From Bog-756 sp963839925 (GTDB taxonomy: Bacteria; Actinomycetota; Acidimicrobiia; Acidimicrobiales; RAAP-2): 64,000 bases of DNA. The notes beneath the pieces are model-generated. The model made no database searches. It was not told the DNA's origin and saw only the letters and a list, made by a program, of their open reading frames with translations. Within the stretch, counting starts at the first letter, position 1. Every line of letters begins with the position of its first letter. The translations under genes and the position numbers were made by a program. The DNA is taken from the NCBI GenBank assembly GCA_963839925.1, contig CAWIWV010000001.1:2275705-2339704 (forward strand). The letters run 5' to 3'. Of this stretch, positions 51,921 through 60,424 are shown in pieces.

Positions 51921-53006
51921 TCAGGGGACTTCGATCACCTCAACCGCATCGAGGTCCATCGCATGATTCACATGACGGGTGACGCTGGTGATGAACATCT
52001 GGTCGCCACGATCGGTCTGCTCCACCAGCATGGAGGCGCCGACCGCCAGAAAGGCCCCGTACCAGGAGCCGTGGCGGTAGAGGCGCCAGCAGTCCTCCCA
52101 CGACAAGCTCTCGACGCCCGCGGCGTGCAGCTTCTCGTGGTAACCACGGACCAGATCGACTTCGGCAGCTCGCCGTTCGTCGGGCAGCAGGTTTCCCCCG
52201 ATGAAGTAGCTGACGTCTGCCACACCACTGCCGAGCACCAAGGTCTGCCAGTCGACAACACCGATCAGCCCGCTCTCCGCATCGATGAGCAGATTGTCGA
52301 GGCGCAGATCGCCATGGAAGAGCGTGCGTGGTCCGACTGGACCTTGCCACCATGGCTCGATGTGTTCGATGCCACGTTGGAGTCCCTCCACCGTCGGGGC
52401 GTCGATACTGGAGCCGAAACGCTCGAGAAATCCCGGTAACAGTGATCGCACCATCCCCGCCATGTTCGATGCCGCCCGGGGCGAGGATCGGTTGAGCCAG
52501 CCGATGCCCTCGAGGGCTGGGTCGTTCCAGCGAGGCGCGTGGAACTTGACCGCTTCCGAGAGCACGTCGGCGGCCAAATCCGGGCTGCAGCCCTCGATCT
52601 GATCACCGGCCTCGGCCGGAGCGAGGTCCTCGAGAAGCAAGACGAAGTCGTGCGTCTCGGGATCGAACGCCACAAGGTGGCACACGGGCGCGCGGACCGC
52701 GACCGTTGCGGCCAACTCCCGATAGAAGCCGGCCTCGATCTCATAGGCCCGAAGCGAACGGCCGATCGATCGACTGTTCTCATCAGTCGAAGGGAACTTC
52801 GCGACCAGCGAGACAGGACCGTCCGACGGACCGTCGTACTCGATGGTCAGGCGCACCGACTGGGCCATCTGGCCTGTCCCGATCGGGGTCGCCTCCACCT
52901 CGCGGATTCGACCTCTGGTGAGGGAACCGCAGTCGCGCAGGGTGCGCTCGAGGTCAACGGGCGTCACCGTGGCCGCTGATCGAAACGGGAGGGCGCCCGT
53001 GGTCAC
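51921..53006 (-). CDS. aminoglycoside-phosphotransferase-fold (APH/ChoK) family protein
   Basis: A 361-residue kinase-like protein. The catalytic loop FHGDLRLDNLLIDAESG and the metal motif VVDWQTLVLGSGVADVSYFI are complete, so phosphotransfer is possible. Proteins of this group sit in many actinobacterial acyl-CoA degradation clusters with unknown substrates; antibiotic resistance is unlikely from context. The GTG at 53006 overlaps the lyase stop (GTGA). The upstream frame as far as 53750 is a shadow of the lyase and is not included. Confidence 0.82.
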   Translation of the reverse strand: MTTGALPFRSAATVTPVDLERTLRDCGSLTRGRIREVEATPIGTGQMAQSVRLTIEYDGPSDGPVSLVAKFPSTDENSRSIGRSLRAYEIEAGFYRELAATVAVRAPVCHLVAFDPETHDFVLLLEDLAPAEAGDQIEGCSPDLAADVLSEAVKFHAPRWNDPALEGIGWLNRSSPRAASNMAGMVRSLLPGFLERFGSSIDAPTVEGLQRGIEHIEPWWQGPVGPRTLFHGDLRLDNLLIDAESGLIGVVDWQTLVLGSGVADVSYFIGGNLLPDERRAAEVDLVRGYHEKLHAAGVESLSWEDCWRLYRHGSWYGAFLAVGASMLVEQTDRGDQMFITSVTRHVNHAMDLDAVEVIEVP

Positions 53007-53989
53007 CGTCGAGCGTCGTCGGTGTCGAGTGCAGCCCGGGAGACCCCGTTGATGTCGGCCTCGGGCGCTGTCTGGATCGGAAAGGGTCCGGAGCGGACGA
53101 CTTGTCCGGGCAACGGGTGGCCCAACGTGACCGCCAGCCACCGCGACGTCTCGAGGCATCCATCCAGCTCGACCCCAGTGGCAACGCCCATCCGGTCGAG
53201 GAGGTGCACAAGATCCTCCGTGGCGATGTTTCCGGTCGCACCGGGAGCGAACGGGCAGCCGCCGATCCCTCCGATACTCGCATCCAGCGTCGTGGCCCCG
53301 GCTTCCACCGCGGCCACGGCGTTTGCGAACCCGGTATTTCGACTGTTGTGAAGATGGACTCTCACCGACACTCCCGTGTCGGCCGCGACTCCCCGTACCA
53401 GGTGCTCGACCTCGGGCGGGACGGCGCAACCGATGGTGTCGGCCAGTCCGATTTCGAATGGGCCGCTTTCGGCCACCCGCCGTGCCAGCTCTCGGACCCG
53501 GTTCGGATCGACCACTCCCTCGTACGGGCAGCCGAAGGCGGCGGAGAGCATGACTGATGCACCGACTCCGGCCTTTGCCGCCTCCGACGCTACCCGGGAC
53601 CACACGGCCGCGGCATCGTCCACACCCATACCTTGGTTGCGGCGGGAGAATGTCTCGCTCACCAGCACGACCACGTTGATCTCGTCGACACCTGCCGACA
53701 AGGCTCGCTCGAGACCGCGTTCGTTGAACACCAGCCCCGAAAGACGGCAACCCGACCGGCGCGAGACTCCGGCCATCACCGCCTCGGCATCGGCCATGGC
53801 GGGCACCCGATCGGGTCGGACGAAGCTGACCGCTTCGACCCGGGTGACTCCTGCGTCGAGTGCCCGCTCGATGAGAGCCACCTTGTCCTCGGTGGACAGG
53901 TGGACCGGCTCATCCTGGAGACCATCGCGAGGCGACACCTCGACGAGCTCCACCGACCTGGCGCCGGCAGCCTTGTCTGCGGTCTTCAC
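53003..53989 (-). CDS. hydroxymethylglutaryl-CoA lyase-family enzyme
   Basis: A 328-residue TIM-barrel DRE-TIM lyase that splits a 3-hydroxy-3-methylacyl-CoA to acetyl-CoA or acetoacetate. Visible: VSPRDGLQDEP (metal Asp), VFNERGLERAL, HLHNSRNTGFAN (metal His pair) and the signature GCPFAPGATGN with the mobile Cys. The same fold serves isohexenylglutaryl-CoA and citramalyl-CoA type lyases, so the substrate could be a terpene- or itaconate-derived acid. GTG 53989 overlaps the previous stop (GTGA). Confidence 0.9.
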   Translation of the reverse strand: MKTADKAAGARSVELVEVSPRDGLQDEPVHLSTEDKVALIERALDAGVTRVEAVSFVRPDRVPAMADAEAVMAGVSRRSGCRLSGLVFNERGLERALSAGVDEINVVVLVSETFSRRNQGMGVDDAAAVWSRVASEAAKAGVGASVMLSAAFGCPYEGVVDPNRVRELARRVAESGPFEIGLADTIGCAVPPEVEHLVRGVAADTGVSVRVHLHNSRNTGFANAVAAVEAGATTLDASIGGIGGCPFAPGATGNIATEDLVHLLDRMGVATGVELDGCLETSRWLAVTLGHPLPGQVVRSGPFPIQTAPEADINGVSRAALDTDDARR

Positions 53990-54630
53990 GCGCCGGGGAG
54001 ACTGATGTCGAGGCCGACGTCCCGTGCCACCTCGCTGCCGGCCATCACTTCGACCACCGGCTCGGGACGGTCGTCGAACTCGGTGCGCAGCGCCCGCGAC
54101 ATGACCGCGTGCTGCAGATACAGGGAGGCGATATAGGTGAGCTCGAGGATCTCCTCGTCCCCCAATCGGGAGCGGAGCGCGTTGAACAGCCCGTCGGGAA
54201 CCCGGCCTCGGTCGAGCACGAGGCAGTCGGTGTAGGCCAAGACCAAACGCTGCAGTTCGTCGTAGCAAGATGCCGCTGTCCAGTGCGGAATCCCTTCGAT
54301 GATCTCCTCGTCGACATCGAGGGCTCGAAGCGATTTGCAGTGTTGGGAGAAGACGAACTGGCTACCCGCCGCCCAGCCTGCCCGTGCTTGCGCCAGCTCA
54401 CGCAGCGTCGGATCGAGGATCCGTTTCGGACTCTGATAGAGGCCGAACCCCTGGACCGCGTGTTCGAGCACATCGGGCACCAGCGCGAAGACCGTCCACC
54501 AGTCGCCGGTCGATCCCGTGGCGGTGCCCGGTTCTGTCACCGGGTCACGCCCCTCGAAGAGGTGCTCGTACATGACCTGGACAATCGGAGCTTCAGCCTC
54601 TGCCTTGGGTACCTGACGCAGACGGGGCAC
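53986..54630 (-). CDS. carboxymuconolactone decarboxylase-family protein
   Basis: A 214-residue helical protein of the AhpD/CMD fold. AQARAGWAAGSQFVFSQHCK and SLRALDVDEEIIEGIPHW match the family, whose catalytic region is a helix with His/Cys near this position; only one cysteine is seen, so alkylhydroperoxidase activity is unlikely. The start is GTG 54630 eight bases past the VOC stop; a CTG overlapping that stop is another possibility. The end overlaps the lyase start. Confidence 0.78.
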   Translation of the reverse strand: MPRLRQVPKAEAEAPIVQVMYEHLFEGRDPVTEPGTATGSTGDWWTVFALVPDVLEHAVQGFGLYQSPKRILDPTLRELAQARAGWAAGSQFVFSQHCKSLRALDVDEEIIEGIPHWTAASCYDELQRLVLAYTDCLVLDRGRVPDGLFNALRSRLGDEEILELTYIASLYLQHAVMSRALRTEFDDRPEPVVEVMAGSEVARDVGLDISLPGA

Positions 54631-54638
54631 GAGGTTGC

Positions 54639-55205
54639 TCAGGCCGTGGCTCGGTCTACAGCCCGGGCCGGTTCGTGGGCGACGTCCCCGGGGGTCAGCT
54701 CGCGCGTCCAGCAGGCGAACTCGAGGAGGATGCCGTCGGGATCCTGGAAGTACACCGACCGGACGAACACCCCGGGATGCAGCTCGTCGCTGATGCCCCA
54801 TTCACTGTCATCGTGGTTGGCGACTTCGGTGCAATCCACACCCGCTGCGCGCAATCGATCGCGGTACTCCTCGATGCGATCGGGTGGGACGGCGAACGCC
54901 ACGTGGTTCATCGATCCCATCGCGCTGGTGAGACTGCCCTGGTCGGGGCGGCCGATCGGGGCGGCGATTCCCGGAGCTGGAGGAGGAGCATCGGGGAACC
55001 AGAAGAAGGCGAGGGCATCACCGCCGCCACAGTCGAAGAAGAAGTGCTGACCCATACCGGCCGGAAGCTCGATGGTCTTGATCAGCGGCATTCCCAACAC
55101 GTTGGAGTAGAAGTCCACGGTCCGGGCCATGTCGCTGCATACCAGCGCCAGGTGATTGATGCCGCCAAAGGAAAATCCCTCGTCCACCCTCCGTCCCTCG
55201 GTCAT
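54639..55205 (-). CDS. VOC (glyoxalase/bleomycin resistance/dioxygenase) family protein
   Basis: A 188-residue two-module vicinal oxygen chelate protein. Metal ligands are suggested by INHLALVCSDMART (His), MNHVAFAVPPDRI (His) and the C-terminal Glu in DPDGILLEFACW. Extradiol dioxygenases, epimerases and glyoxalases share the fold, so the reaction is open. ATG 55205 follows GGGGGAGTGGACG. It starts the four-gene coupled row VOC, CMD, lyase, kinase and is divergent from the CoA-transferase gene across 129 bp. Confidence 0.85.
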   Translation of the reverse strand: MTEGRRVDEGFSFGGINHLALVCSDMARTVDFYSNVLGMPLIKTIELPAGMGQHFFFDCGGGDALAFFWFPDAPPPAPGIAAPIGRPDQGSLTSAMGSMNHVAFAVPPDRIEEYRDRLRAAGVDCTEVANHDDSEWGISDELHPGVFVRSVYFQDPDGILLEFACWTRELTPGDVAHEPARAVDRATA

Positions 55206-55334
55206 CGTCCACTCCCCCTTCGAATCCCGGGTGGTTGCCGACAGCAACGAACCGACCACGTCCACGGTATCCGTTCTTTCCGAGAACCGTCGTCCTCGGC
55301 CAGAAGGATGCCGAGGGTCCCTACACTCGCCGTC

Positions 55335-56543
55335 ATGGTCACGACAGGTCGGACAGGTCCCCTGGCTGGATTGCGGGTGTTGGAACTGGGCAATTTCATC
55401 GCCGGACCGTTCGCTGGACAGCTACTCGGCGACTACGGCGCCGAGGTCATCAAAGTAGAGACCCCAGGCCAGGGCGACCCCATGCGCGGCTGGGGAACCA
55501 CCCACCATGGCCAAGGCTTGTTCTGGCCGGCGATCGCCCGCAACAAGCGCTCGGTGGCCATCGATCTCCGACACGCGGCGGGGCGGGACCTGATCGGGCG
55601 CCTGGCGGCCCGAGTCGACGTGGTCCTCGAGAACTTCCGACCAGGTCGGCTCGACGAGTGGGGCCTCGGCTACGACAGCCTCCGACTCCGCAACCCCGGA
55701 CTCATCGTGGTCCACGTGTCGGGATTCGGTCAGACCGGCCCACGCTCCCCCGATGCAGGATTCGGGTCGATCGGCGAGGCGATGGGAGGCATCAGGGCCA
55801 CGACCGGCGACCTCGATCGGCCTCCAGCGCGCTGCGGGATCAGCTTGGGAGACGCCCTCGCCGGACTGTTCGCAGTGGTCGGAACGTTGGCCGCTCTCGC
55901 CGAACGCAACAAGAGCGGTCAGGGCCAGGAGGTCGACGTTGCGATCTACGAGGCGGTCGCCGCCCTGATGGAGTCCACCTTGGCGGACTACGAGGTGGCC
56001 GGCATCACCAGACGCCGCAGCGGTGGGGTCCTTCCGGGAGTTGCCCCTTCCAACGCGTACCCGACGGAGGACGGGTCCGACGTGCTCATCGCCGGCAACG
56101 CAGACTCGGTCTTCGAGCGGTTGTGCGCGGCCATGGGACAGCCGGAGCTGACCGCAGACGTCCGCTTCGCCGACCATGCAGCCCGAGGCAACAACATGGA
56201 GGAGCTCGACCGCATCATCGCCGAGTGGACGCGCACCAAGCAGACACCCGAGCTGCTCGAGCTTCTCTCGGCGAACGGGGTGCCGGCCGGACGCGTCTAC
56301 ACCGCCCCTGACATGCTGATCGACCCCCACTATGCGGCCCGCTCCATGGTGGTCCGGGCCGCATCACACGCCGGCTACGAAGTCCCGATGCCGGGAGTCG
56401 TGCCCAAGTTCTCCCGCACGCCCGGGGACATCGTGGACGTCGGACCCAACCTGGGCGAGCATACGAAAGAAGTCTTGCGCGACTTGGCCGGAGTCGGGGA
56501 TGCCGAGTGGTCTTCCCTTCTGGCTGGGGGCACGGTCGCCTAA
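55335..56543 (+). CDS. CaiB/BaiF-family (class III) CoA-transferase
   Basis: A 402-residue enzyme moving CoA between carboxylic acids. Seen: GLRVLELGNFIAGPFAGQLL, GDYGAEVIKVETPGQGDPMR, WPAIARNKRSVAIDLR, VDVVLENFRPGRLDEWGLGY and GFGQTGPRSPDAGFGSIGEA with the catalytic Asp. The length is normal. The ATG at 55335 is chosen since the family starts a few residues before GPLAGLRVLEL; the long upstream frame is a shadow of the VOC gene. It probably activates the acid substrate of the minus-strand lyase (inference). Confidence 0.9.
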   Translation: MVTTGRTGPLAGLRVLELGNFIAGPFAGQLLGDYGAEVIKVETPGQGDPMRGWGTTHHGQGLFWPAIARNKRSVAIDLRHAAGRDLIGRLAARVDVVLENFRPGRLDEWGLGYDSLRLRNPGLIVVHVSGFGQTGPRSPDAGFGSIGEAMGGIRATTGDLDRPPARCGISLGDALAGLFAVVGTLAALAERNKSGQGQEVDVAIYEAVAALMESTLADYEVAGITRRRSGGVLPGVAPSNAYPTEDGSDVLIAGNADSVFERLCAAMGQPELTADVRFADHAARGNNMEELDRIIAEWTRTKQTPELLELLSANGVPAGRVYTAPDMLIDPHYAARSMVVRAASHAGYEVPMPGVVPKFSRTPGDIVDVGPNLGEHTKEVLRDLAGVGDAEWSSLLAGGTVA

Positions 56544-57304
56544 GAGCCACTCTCCCGGATGGCGGCAAGGCATTCGTCGTGGACGAAACCGTTGGTGGCC
56601 AAGATCGGGGCCCGGTCGAAGCGACGCCGTCCCTCGAGGTCGGTCACTCTGCCCCCGGCCTCTTCGACCAGGAGCACGAACGGGGCCCAGTCCCATGGTC
56701 CGCCCTCTGAGGACAGGCATACGTCGGCACGACCCCCGGCAACGGTCAGGGAGGGATAGTCGTCGTTGGGGTGCACACGCCGGCTCCTCTCGGCCAGTTG
56801 GACCAGCAGGTGTCCTGGCGTCCGACGCTCGATATTGCGTCGATAGTCATCGCAGACGGTTGCTTCCGAGAGCCTTGCCACCGTCGAGACTCTCAGCGGA
56901 GACCCGTCGGCATACACACCCTCACCGCGTGCTGCCCAGCATCGGCGCCCTTGGATCGGAAGATCAACGACGGCAGCCGTGACCGAACCCTCCTCTGCGA
57001 GTGCAATCAGGGTCCCCCAGCGGTCGATCCCCTCGACAAAGCCGCTCGTGCCGTCGATCGGATCGAGGTACCAGCATCGGCCGTCCGTCGGTTGACCACC
57101 GAACTCCTCTCCCACGACATCGTCCTGCGGCCGCTCACGAGCGATCACCTCTCGCAGCGCGATCTCGATCGCCTTGTCACAGCTGGTGACGAGACTCGAG
57201 TCAGGTTTGCGCTCGACCTCGAAATTCCGATCCTCGAAAGACGGAAGCGACAGTTCAGCCGCCCGATCAGCCAGGTGCAAGGCCAGTTGGAGGTCGTCGT
57301 TCAT
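56540..57304 (-). CDS. inositol monophosphatase-family phosphatase, HisN-like
   Basis: A 254-residue Mg-dependent phosphatase. Motifs: EEFGG (metal Glu), WYLDPIDGTSGFVEG (DPxDGT/S), WDWAPFVLLVEEAGGRVTDL. This pattern is that of histidinol-phosphatase HisN and related inositol/fructose phosphatases. The start is ATG 57304. It is convergent with the CoA-transferase and the stops overlap by 4 bases. Its connection to the catabolic row is doubtful; it may serve histidine synthesis. Confidence 0.85.
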   Translation of the reverse strand: MNDDLQLALHLADRAAELSLPSFEDRNFEVERKPDSSLVTSCDKAIEIALREVIARERPQDDVVGEEFGGQPTDGRCWYLDPIDGTSGFVEGIDRWGTLIALAEEGSVTAAVVDLPIQGRRCWAARGEGVYADGSPLRVSTVARLSEATVCDDYRRNIERRTPGHLLVQLAERSRRVHPNDDYPSLTVAGGRADVCLSSEGGPWDWAPFVLLVEEAGGRVTDLEGRRRFDRAPILATNGFVHDECLAAIRESGS

Positions 57305-57667
57305 GACGCAACGAGCAGAGAACTGCGGGGCTCCTCGCGGATCTGCGTTTCGCTTCCGAGGATCAAGGCCCTGGTCGTAGCCCTGTTCGTTCCCACCTGG
57401 GACATGGTGTCACGCCTGAAGTTCGGGTGCTCGATCGGCGAGCGCTCATCGGGTTGACTCCGAGACGGTGATCGCGAACGGCCTGCCCGAGCGGAACGAT
57501 CCAGCGGCCCTCGTCGTCGGTCCGACAGGCGTCCCTCACCCCTGATGGGAAGGGGCTCTACTTCGTGGATGACGGGTCCAACACGTTGAACTCGTTGCGC
57601 TGATCAAGCGGGTCGCGGGACGGAGCCGCTGGGGCTTCGTCCCCGATTCGCCGCTACGATTTCGACG
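57305..57667. other. intergenic stretch with a gene remnant
   Basis: A gap of about 360 bases. Apart from the decayed NHL-like piece at 57462-57603, nothing is recognised. Confidence 0.45.
57462..57603 (+). pseudogene. remnant of an NHL/beta-propeller protein C-terminus
   Basis: The plus strand reads ETVIANGLPERNDPAALVVG PTG in one frame and, after a shift, PDGKGLYFVDDGSNTLNSLR and a stop in the next. Repeats like GLYVxDxGxNTLxxL are typical of the end of NHL-type beta-propellers of actinobacteria. Only the last repeat or two remain, with a frame break in the middle. Confidence 0.5.
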
Positions 57668-58078
57668 ATGTCCTCTCCTGAGACCCGCCTTGCGGGACTG
57701 GTGCGGTGCGCTGTCGGGTTGGGCTTTTTGATGACCCCGAGGAGACTGCTTTCACTCACCTCGCCCGACCTCCCCGGCACCGCGGTCTTCATGATGCGCA
57801 CGAAGGGGATTCGGGACCTGGCGATCGGAGCGGGAACGGTTGCCGCATCGACATCCGCCTCCGATGAGGACAGTCGTCGTTGGCTCTTTGCAGGACTTGG
57901 CAGCGACACCCTCGACGCAGGCGTCGCCCTTCTCAGTTGGCCATCGATCGGAGGTGTGGAGGCCTTGTTCTTTGCAGGGACCGCCGCTGCTTTCACGGCC
58001 CTTGATCGATGGGCTCTCCGTGCCCTTGGATCTGCATCTGACAACGAAAGGGCGGCACTGGCCGACGCCAAGGCGTGA
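57668..58078 (+). CDS. DUF4267-like small membrane protein
   Basis: A 136-residue protein with about four membrane segments. LVRCAVGLGFLMTPRRLLSL, TKGIRDLAIGAGTVAAS and a later ALLSWPSIGGVEALFFAGTA recall DUF4267 proteins (GIRDLxLG motif). Function unknown. ATG 57668 is the natural start; there is no strong ribosome binding site. Stands between the phosphatase and the convergent small membrane protein. Confidence 0.7.
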   Translation: MSSPETRLAGLVRCAVGLGFLMTPRRLLSLTSPDLPGTAVFMMRTKGIRDLAIGAGTVAASTSASDEDSRRWLFAGLGSDTLDAGVALLSWPSIGGVEALFFAGTAAAFTALDRWALRALGSASDNERAALADAKA

Positions 58079-58122
58079 GTAGAGCCGGCGTTGCGACTCC
58101 GACCCTACTCACGCCGCAACCG

Positions 58123-58518
58123 TCAGAGAGTTTGCGCACCCTCCCTATCGCCTCCGTAGGCAGCGAGCGCATAGACGACGAGCGCCGCAATGAAGATGTA
58201 GACGAGGCTCCATACGGGATAGAACGGCATCCACCAGATGGCACTGACACCTGCCAACACCCCGGCGAAGATGCCGACCCATCGACCGACGTTGGACCCA
58301 CTAAAGACCATCAGTGCGCAGATGATCAAGATCGCAGCAACAATCAGGTCGATCCACCCGTAGGTCTTGAGGCTGCGACCGAAGACAGCGGCTTCAAGGT
58401 TCGAGGGCAGAACGCCGTGATATCGAAATGCCCAAATTGCGTCGAAGACTTTCATGATCCCGCCCCAGATCAGGACCACTCCGGCAAAGACAATCCAACC
58501 GTCACCACGCTGATCCAT
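58123..58518 (-). CDS. DUF7144-like four-span membrane protein
   Basis: A 131-residue membrane protein with four hydrophobic helices (GWIVFAGVVLIWGGIMKVFD; YGWIDLIVAAILIICALMVF; VGRWVGIFAGVLAGVSAIWW; VWSLVYIFIAALVVYALAAY). This is the pattern of small actinobacterial proteins of the DUF7144 kind, with no known function. ATG 58518 follows GGAGGCAAAAGA. Its upstream region holds the tandem CRP-type sites at 58645-58681. Confidence 0.72.
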   Translation of the reverse strand: MDQRGDGWIVFAGVVLIWGGIMKVFDAIWAFRYHGVLPSNLEAAVFGRSLKTYGWIDLIVAAILIICALMVFSGSNVGRWVGIFAGVLAGVSAIWWMPFYPVWSLVYIFIAALVVYALAAYGGDREGAQTL

Positions 58519-58896
58519 TCTTTTGCCTCCTGCTCAGTTACTTCATGAATGCCAATCGATACCATCGGCATCGCAGCGACGCCGAGTCTCGCCCATTTTT
58601 CTCTGACCAACAAGCATTTCTTGAGCACTCAGTTTCGGTTATCATGTGAATTGACTCACAATGCATGTGAGCTAATTCACAAACAGTTACTTACGTTGAA
58701 TCTTCCTGAATTGCCTTCCTACTCATTCGCGCATCAGGTGCCTTACGACCCGGATCGTCGTGCCTGCTGAGCCAACGACGGGCGACGATACGACTGCTTC
58801 CCGACCATCGAGTCAGCCGTTGCGGCGTTTTGGCGATCGTCGTAGCTTCCCCAGAGTGTGGGTCAGGGAAACACGCTTGCGAGTGAGAACCATCGG
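58519..58896. other. divergent regulatory region, locally AT-rich
   Basis: Between divergent genes. Bases about 58600-58710 are much richer in A and T than the surroundings and include two CRP-type palindromes. No gene is seen in it. Confidence 0.6.
58645..58681. promoter_or_regulatory. tandem CRP/FNR-type operator palindromes
   Basis: Two copies of TGTGA-N6-TCACA stand at 58645-58660 (spacer ATTGAC) and 58666-58681 (spacer GCTAAT). Their centres are 21 bp apart, two helix turns. The two are also mirror images, so the whole 37-bp block is one near-perfect palindrome. Each copy fits the consensus of CRP-type cAMP receptor proteins exactly. Confidence 0.8.
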
Positions 58897-60321
58897 ATGA
58901 GCGCTCGGGATGGCCAAAGCGCTCCTCGTCGATGGCTGACAGGTCGCGAACGATTCCTCGCACTGTGCTCGCTCGGCTCCGCTCTCGCGCTTGTCGCGGT
59001 GGTCATCGTGTTCTGCCTTCACAATCTCGGGTCTTTGGTGCTCGCGTTGGCCGGTGTTGCCATCGCAATCGCTGGACTGTGGTGGGTCGCCACCGAGCGG
59101 GGTGTTCGTCGAGGGGTCGGGGTCGTTGTGAGCATCGTCGGCGCGGCGATCCTCGTTCTGGCCCTCTTCCACTCGACGCCGAGCTCCGATCGGCCGTTGA
59201 TCCGCCTTGTGGTTTCGATCGCGTTGTTCGGCGCTTCGGTGGCGTTCGGACGGGCTGCGATCGGACCGGGCCTGCATGAGCGCGACGTTCGCCGTCCCGT
59301 GACGGTGAGACCCCCGAGGCATCCGGTTCTCATCTGCAACCCCTGGTCGGGCGGCGGAAAAGTCGCACACTTCGGTCTCGCCGAGTTGGCGAAGGATCGG
59401 GGGGTCGACGTGATCATGCTGGACCACGGTCTCGACTTGGAGCGACTGGCTCGGACCGCGGTTGCCGACGGTGCCGACTGCTTGGGCATGGCTGGAGGGG
59501 ACGGCTCCCAGGCCCTTGTCGCCTCCATCGCCGTCGAGCACGACATGCCGTTCGTCTGCGTGTCGGCAGGAACACGAAATCACTTTGCCCTGGACCTTGG
59601 AATCGATCGCGTAGATCCTCGTCTCAGCCTCGACGCATTCACCGATGGAATCGAGCGTCGAATCGACTATGCCACCGTGGGCGAACGTCTCTTCGTCAAC
59701 AACGTGTCGCTCGGCATCTATGCGACGATCGTCCAAAGCGAAGGCTATCGAGACGCAAAGGCGGAAACGACGAAGGCGATGCTGCCCGAGATGCTTGGGC
59801 AGACTCAGGAACCCTTCGACCTCCAGTTCACGGATGGTGACGGGGTCGAGATCGATGGGGCCTTCTTGATCCAGGTGTCGAACAATCCCTATGCACTCGG
59901 AGTAACCCTCGATGCGTCGCAGCGGCGACAGATGGACACTGGAACCCTCGGGGTCGTCGCCATCTCGGCGAGATCAGGGGGCGATGCAGCCGAGGTGTTC
60001 ACCCTTTCCCTGTTGGGACAACGCCGCCGAAGTCGGTACTGGCACGAGTTCTCCTGCACCAGCTTCGAGGTTCGCTCGAGGTCTGGCAAGGCCTACGCAG
60101 GTGTTGACGGAGAAGCACTGGAGCTCCCGACACCGCTGGAGTTCCAGATCCATCCCGGTGGCCTCAAATTGCTGGTTCCGAAGGGAAACCTGACCAATGC
60201 CGAGCGGCGTCGGGCCCGCGACGTCTCCGTCCGCGACCTGGTGTCCATCGCTCGGGGCATCGATCCGCTGACCGGCTCGCGGGTGTCCCATACCTCCCTC
60301 GTTGGCGATGGCGGTGATTAG
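58897..60321 (+). CDS. diacylglycerol/lipid kinase-like protein with membrane domain
   Basis: A 474-residue protein. Residues about 20-110 hold several membrane segments (FLALCSLGSALALVAVVIVF, VLALAGVAIAIAGLWW). The catalytic domain (about 140-430) has PVLICNPWSGGGKVAHFGLA, the nucleotide loop MAGGDGSQ and VSAGTRNHFALDLGID, all as in YegS/DgkB-like lipid kinases. The substrate is probably a lipid or long-chain base; an acceptor glycolipid is possible. ATG 58897 was preferred over a GTG at 58858. Its promoter region includes the tandem CRP-type sites. Confidence 0.85.
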   Translation: MSARDGQSAPRRWLTGRERFLALCSLGSALALVAVVIVFCLHNLGSLVLALAGVAIAIAGLWWVATERGVRRGVGVVVSIVGAAILVLALFHSTPSSDRPLIRLVVSIALFGASVAFGRAAIGPGLHERDVRRPVTVRPPRHPVLICNPWSGGGKVAHFGLAELAKDRGVDVIMLDHGLDLERLARTAVADGADCLGMAGGDGSQALVASIAVEHDMPFVCVSAGTRNHFALDLGIDRVDPRLSLDAFTDGIERRIDYATVGERLFVNNVSLGIYATIVQSEGYRDAKAETTKAMLPEMLGQTQEPFDLQFTDGDGVEIDGAFLIQVSNNPYALGVTLDASQRRQMDTGTLGVVAISARSGGDAAEVFTLSLLGQRRRSRYWHEFSCTSFEVRSRSGKAYAGVDGEALELPTPLEFQIHPGGLKLLVPKGNLTNAERRRARDVSVRDLVSIARGIDPLTGSRVSHTSLVGDGGD

Positions 60322-60424
60322 AGTTCGGTAATCGTTCCAAGAGCCGTCACGCCGGAGGCGTTGCGTCACAGGGCCCGCGTCGCGGTCGACCCGTCCGACC
60401 GCGATTGCTTGGGAGGAGAATGAG

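Noticed and set aside
51921..53006. Antibiotic resistance by aminoglycoside phosphorylation
   Set aside because: The kinase fold is shared with many metabolic kinases; context is acyl-CoA catabolism, so no resistance role is claimed.
51921..53750. A 609-codon version of the APH-like protein
   Set aside because: The extra 248 N-terminal residues are the shadow of the lyase gene; the GTG at 53006 with the GTGA overlap is the better start.
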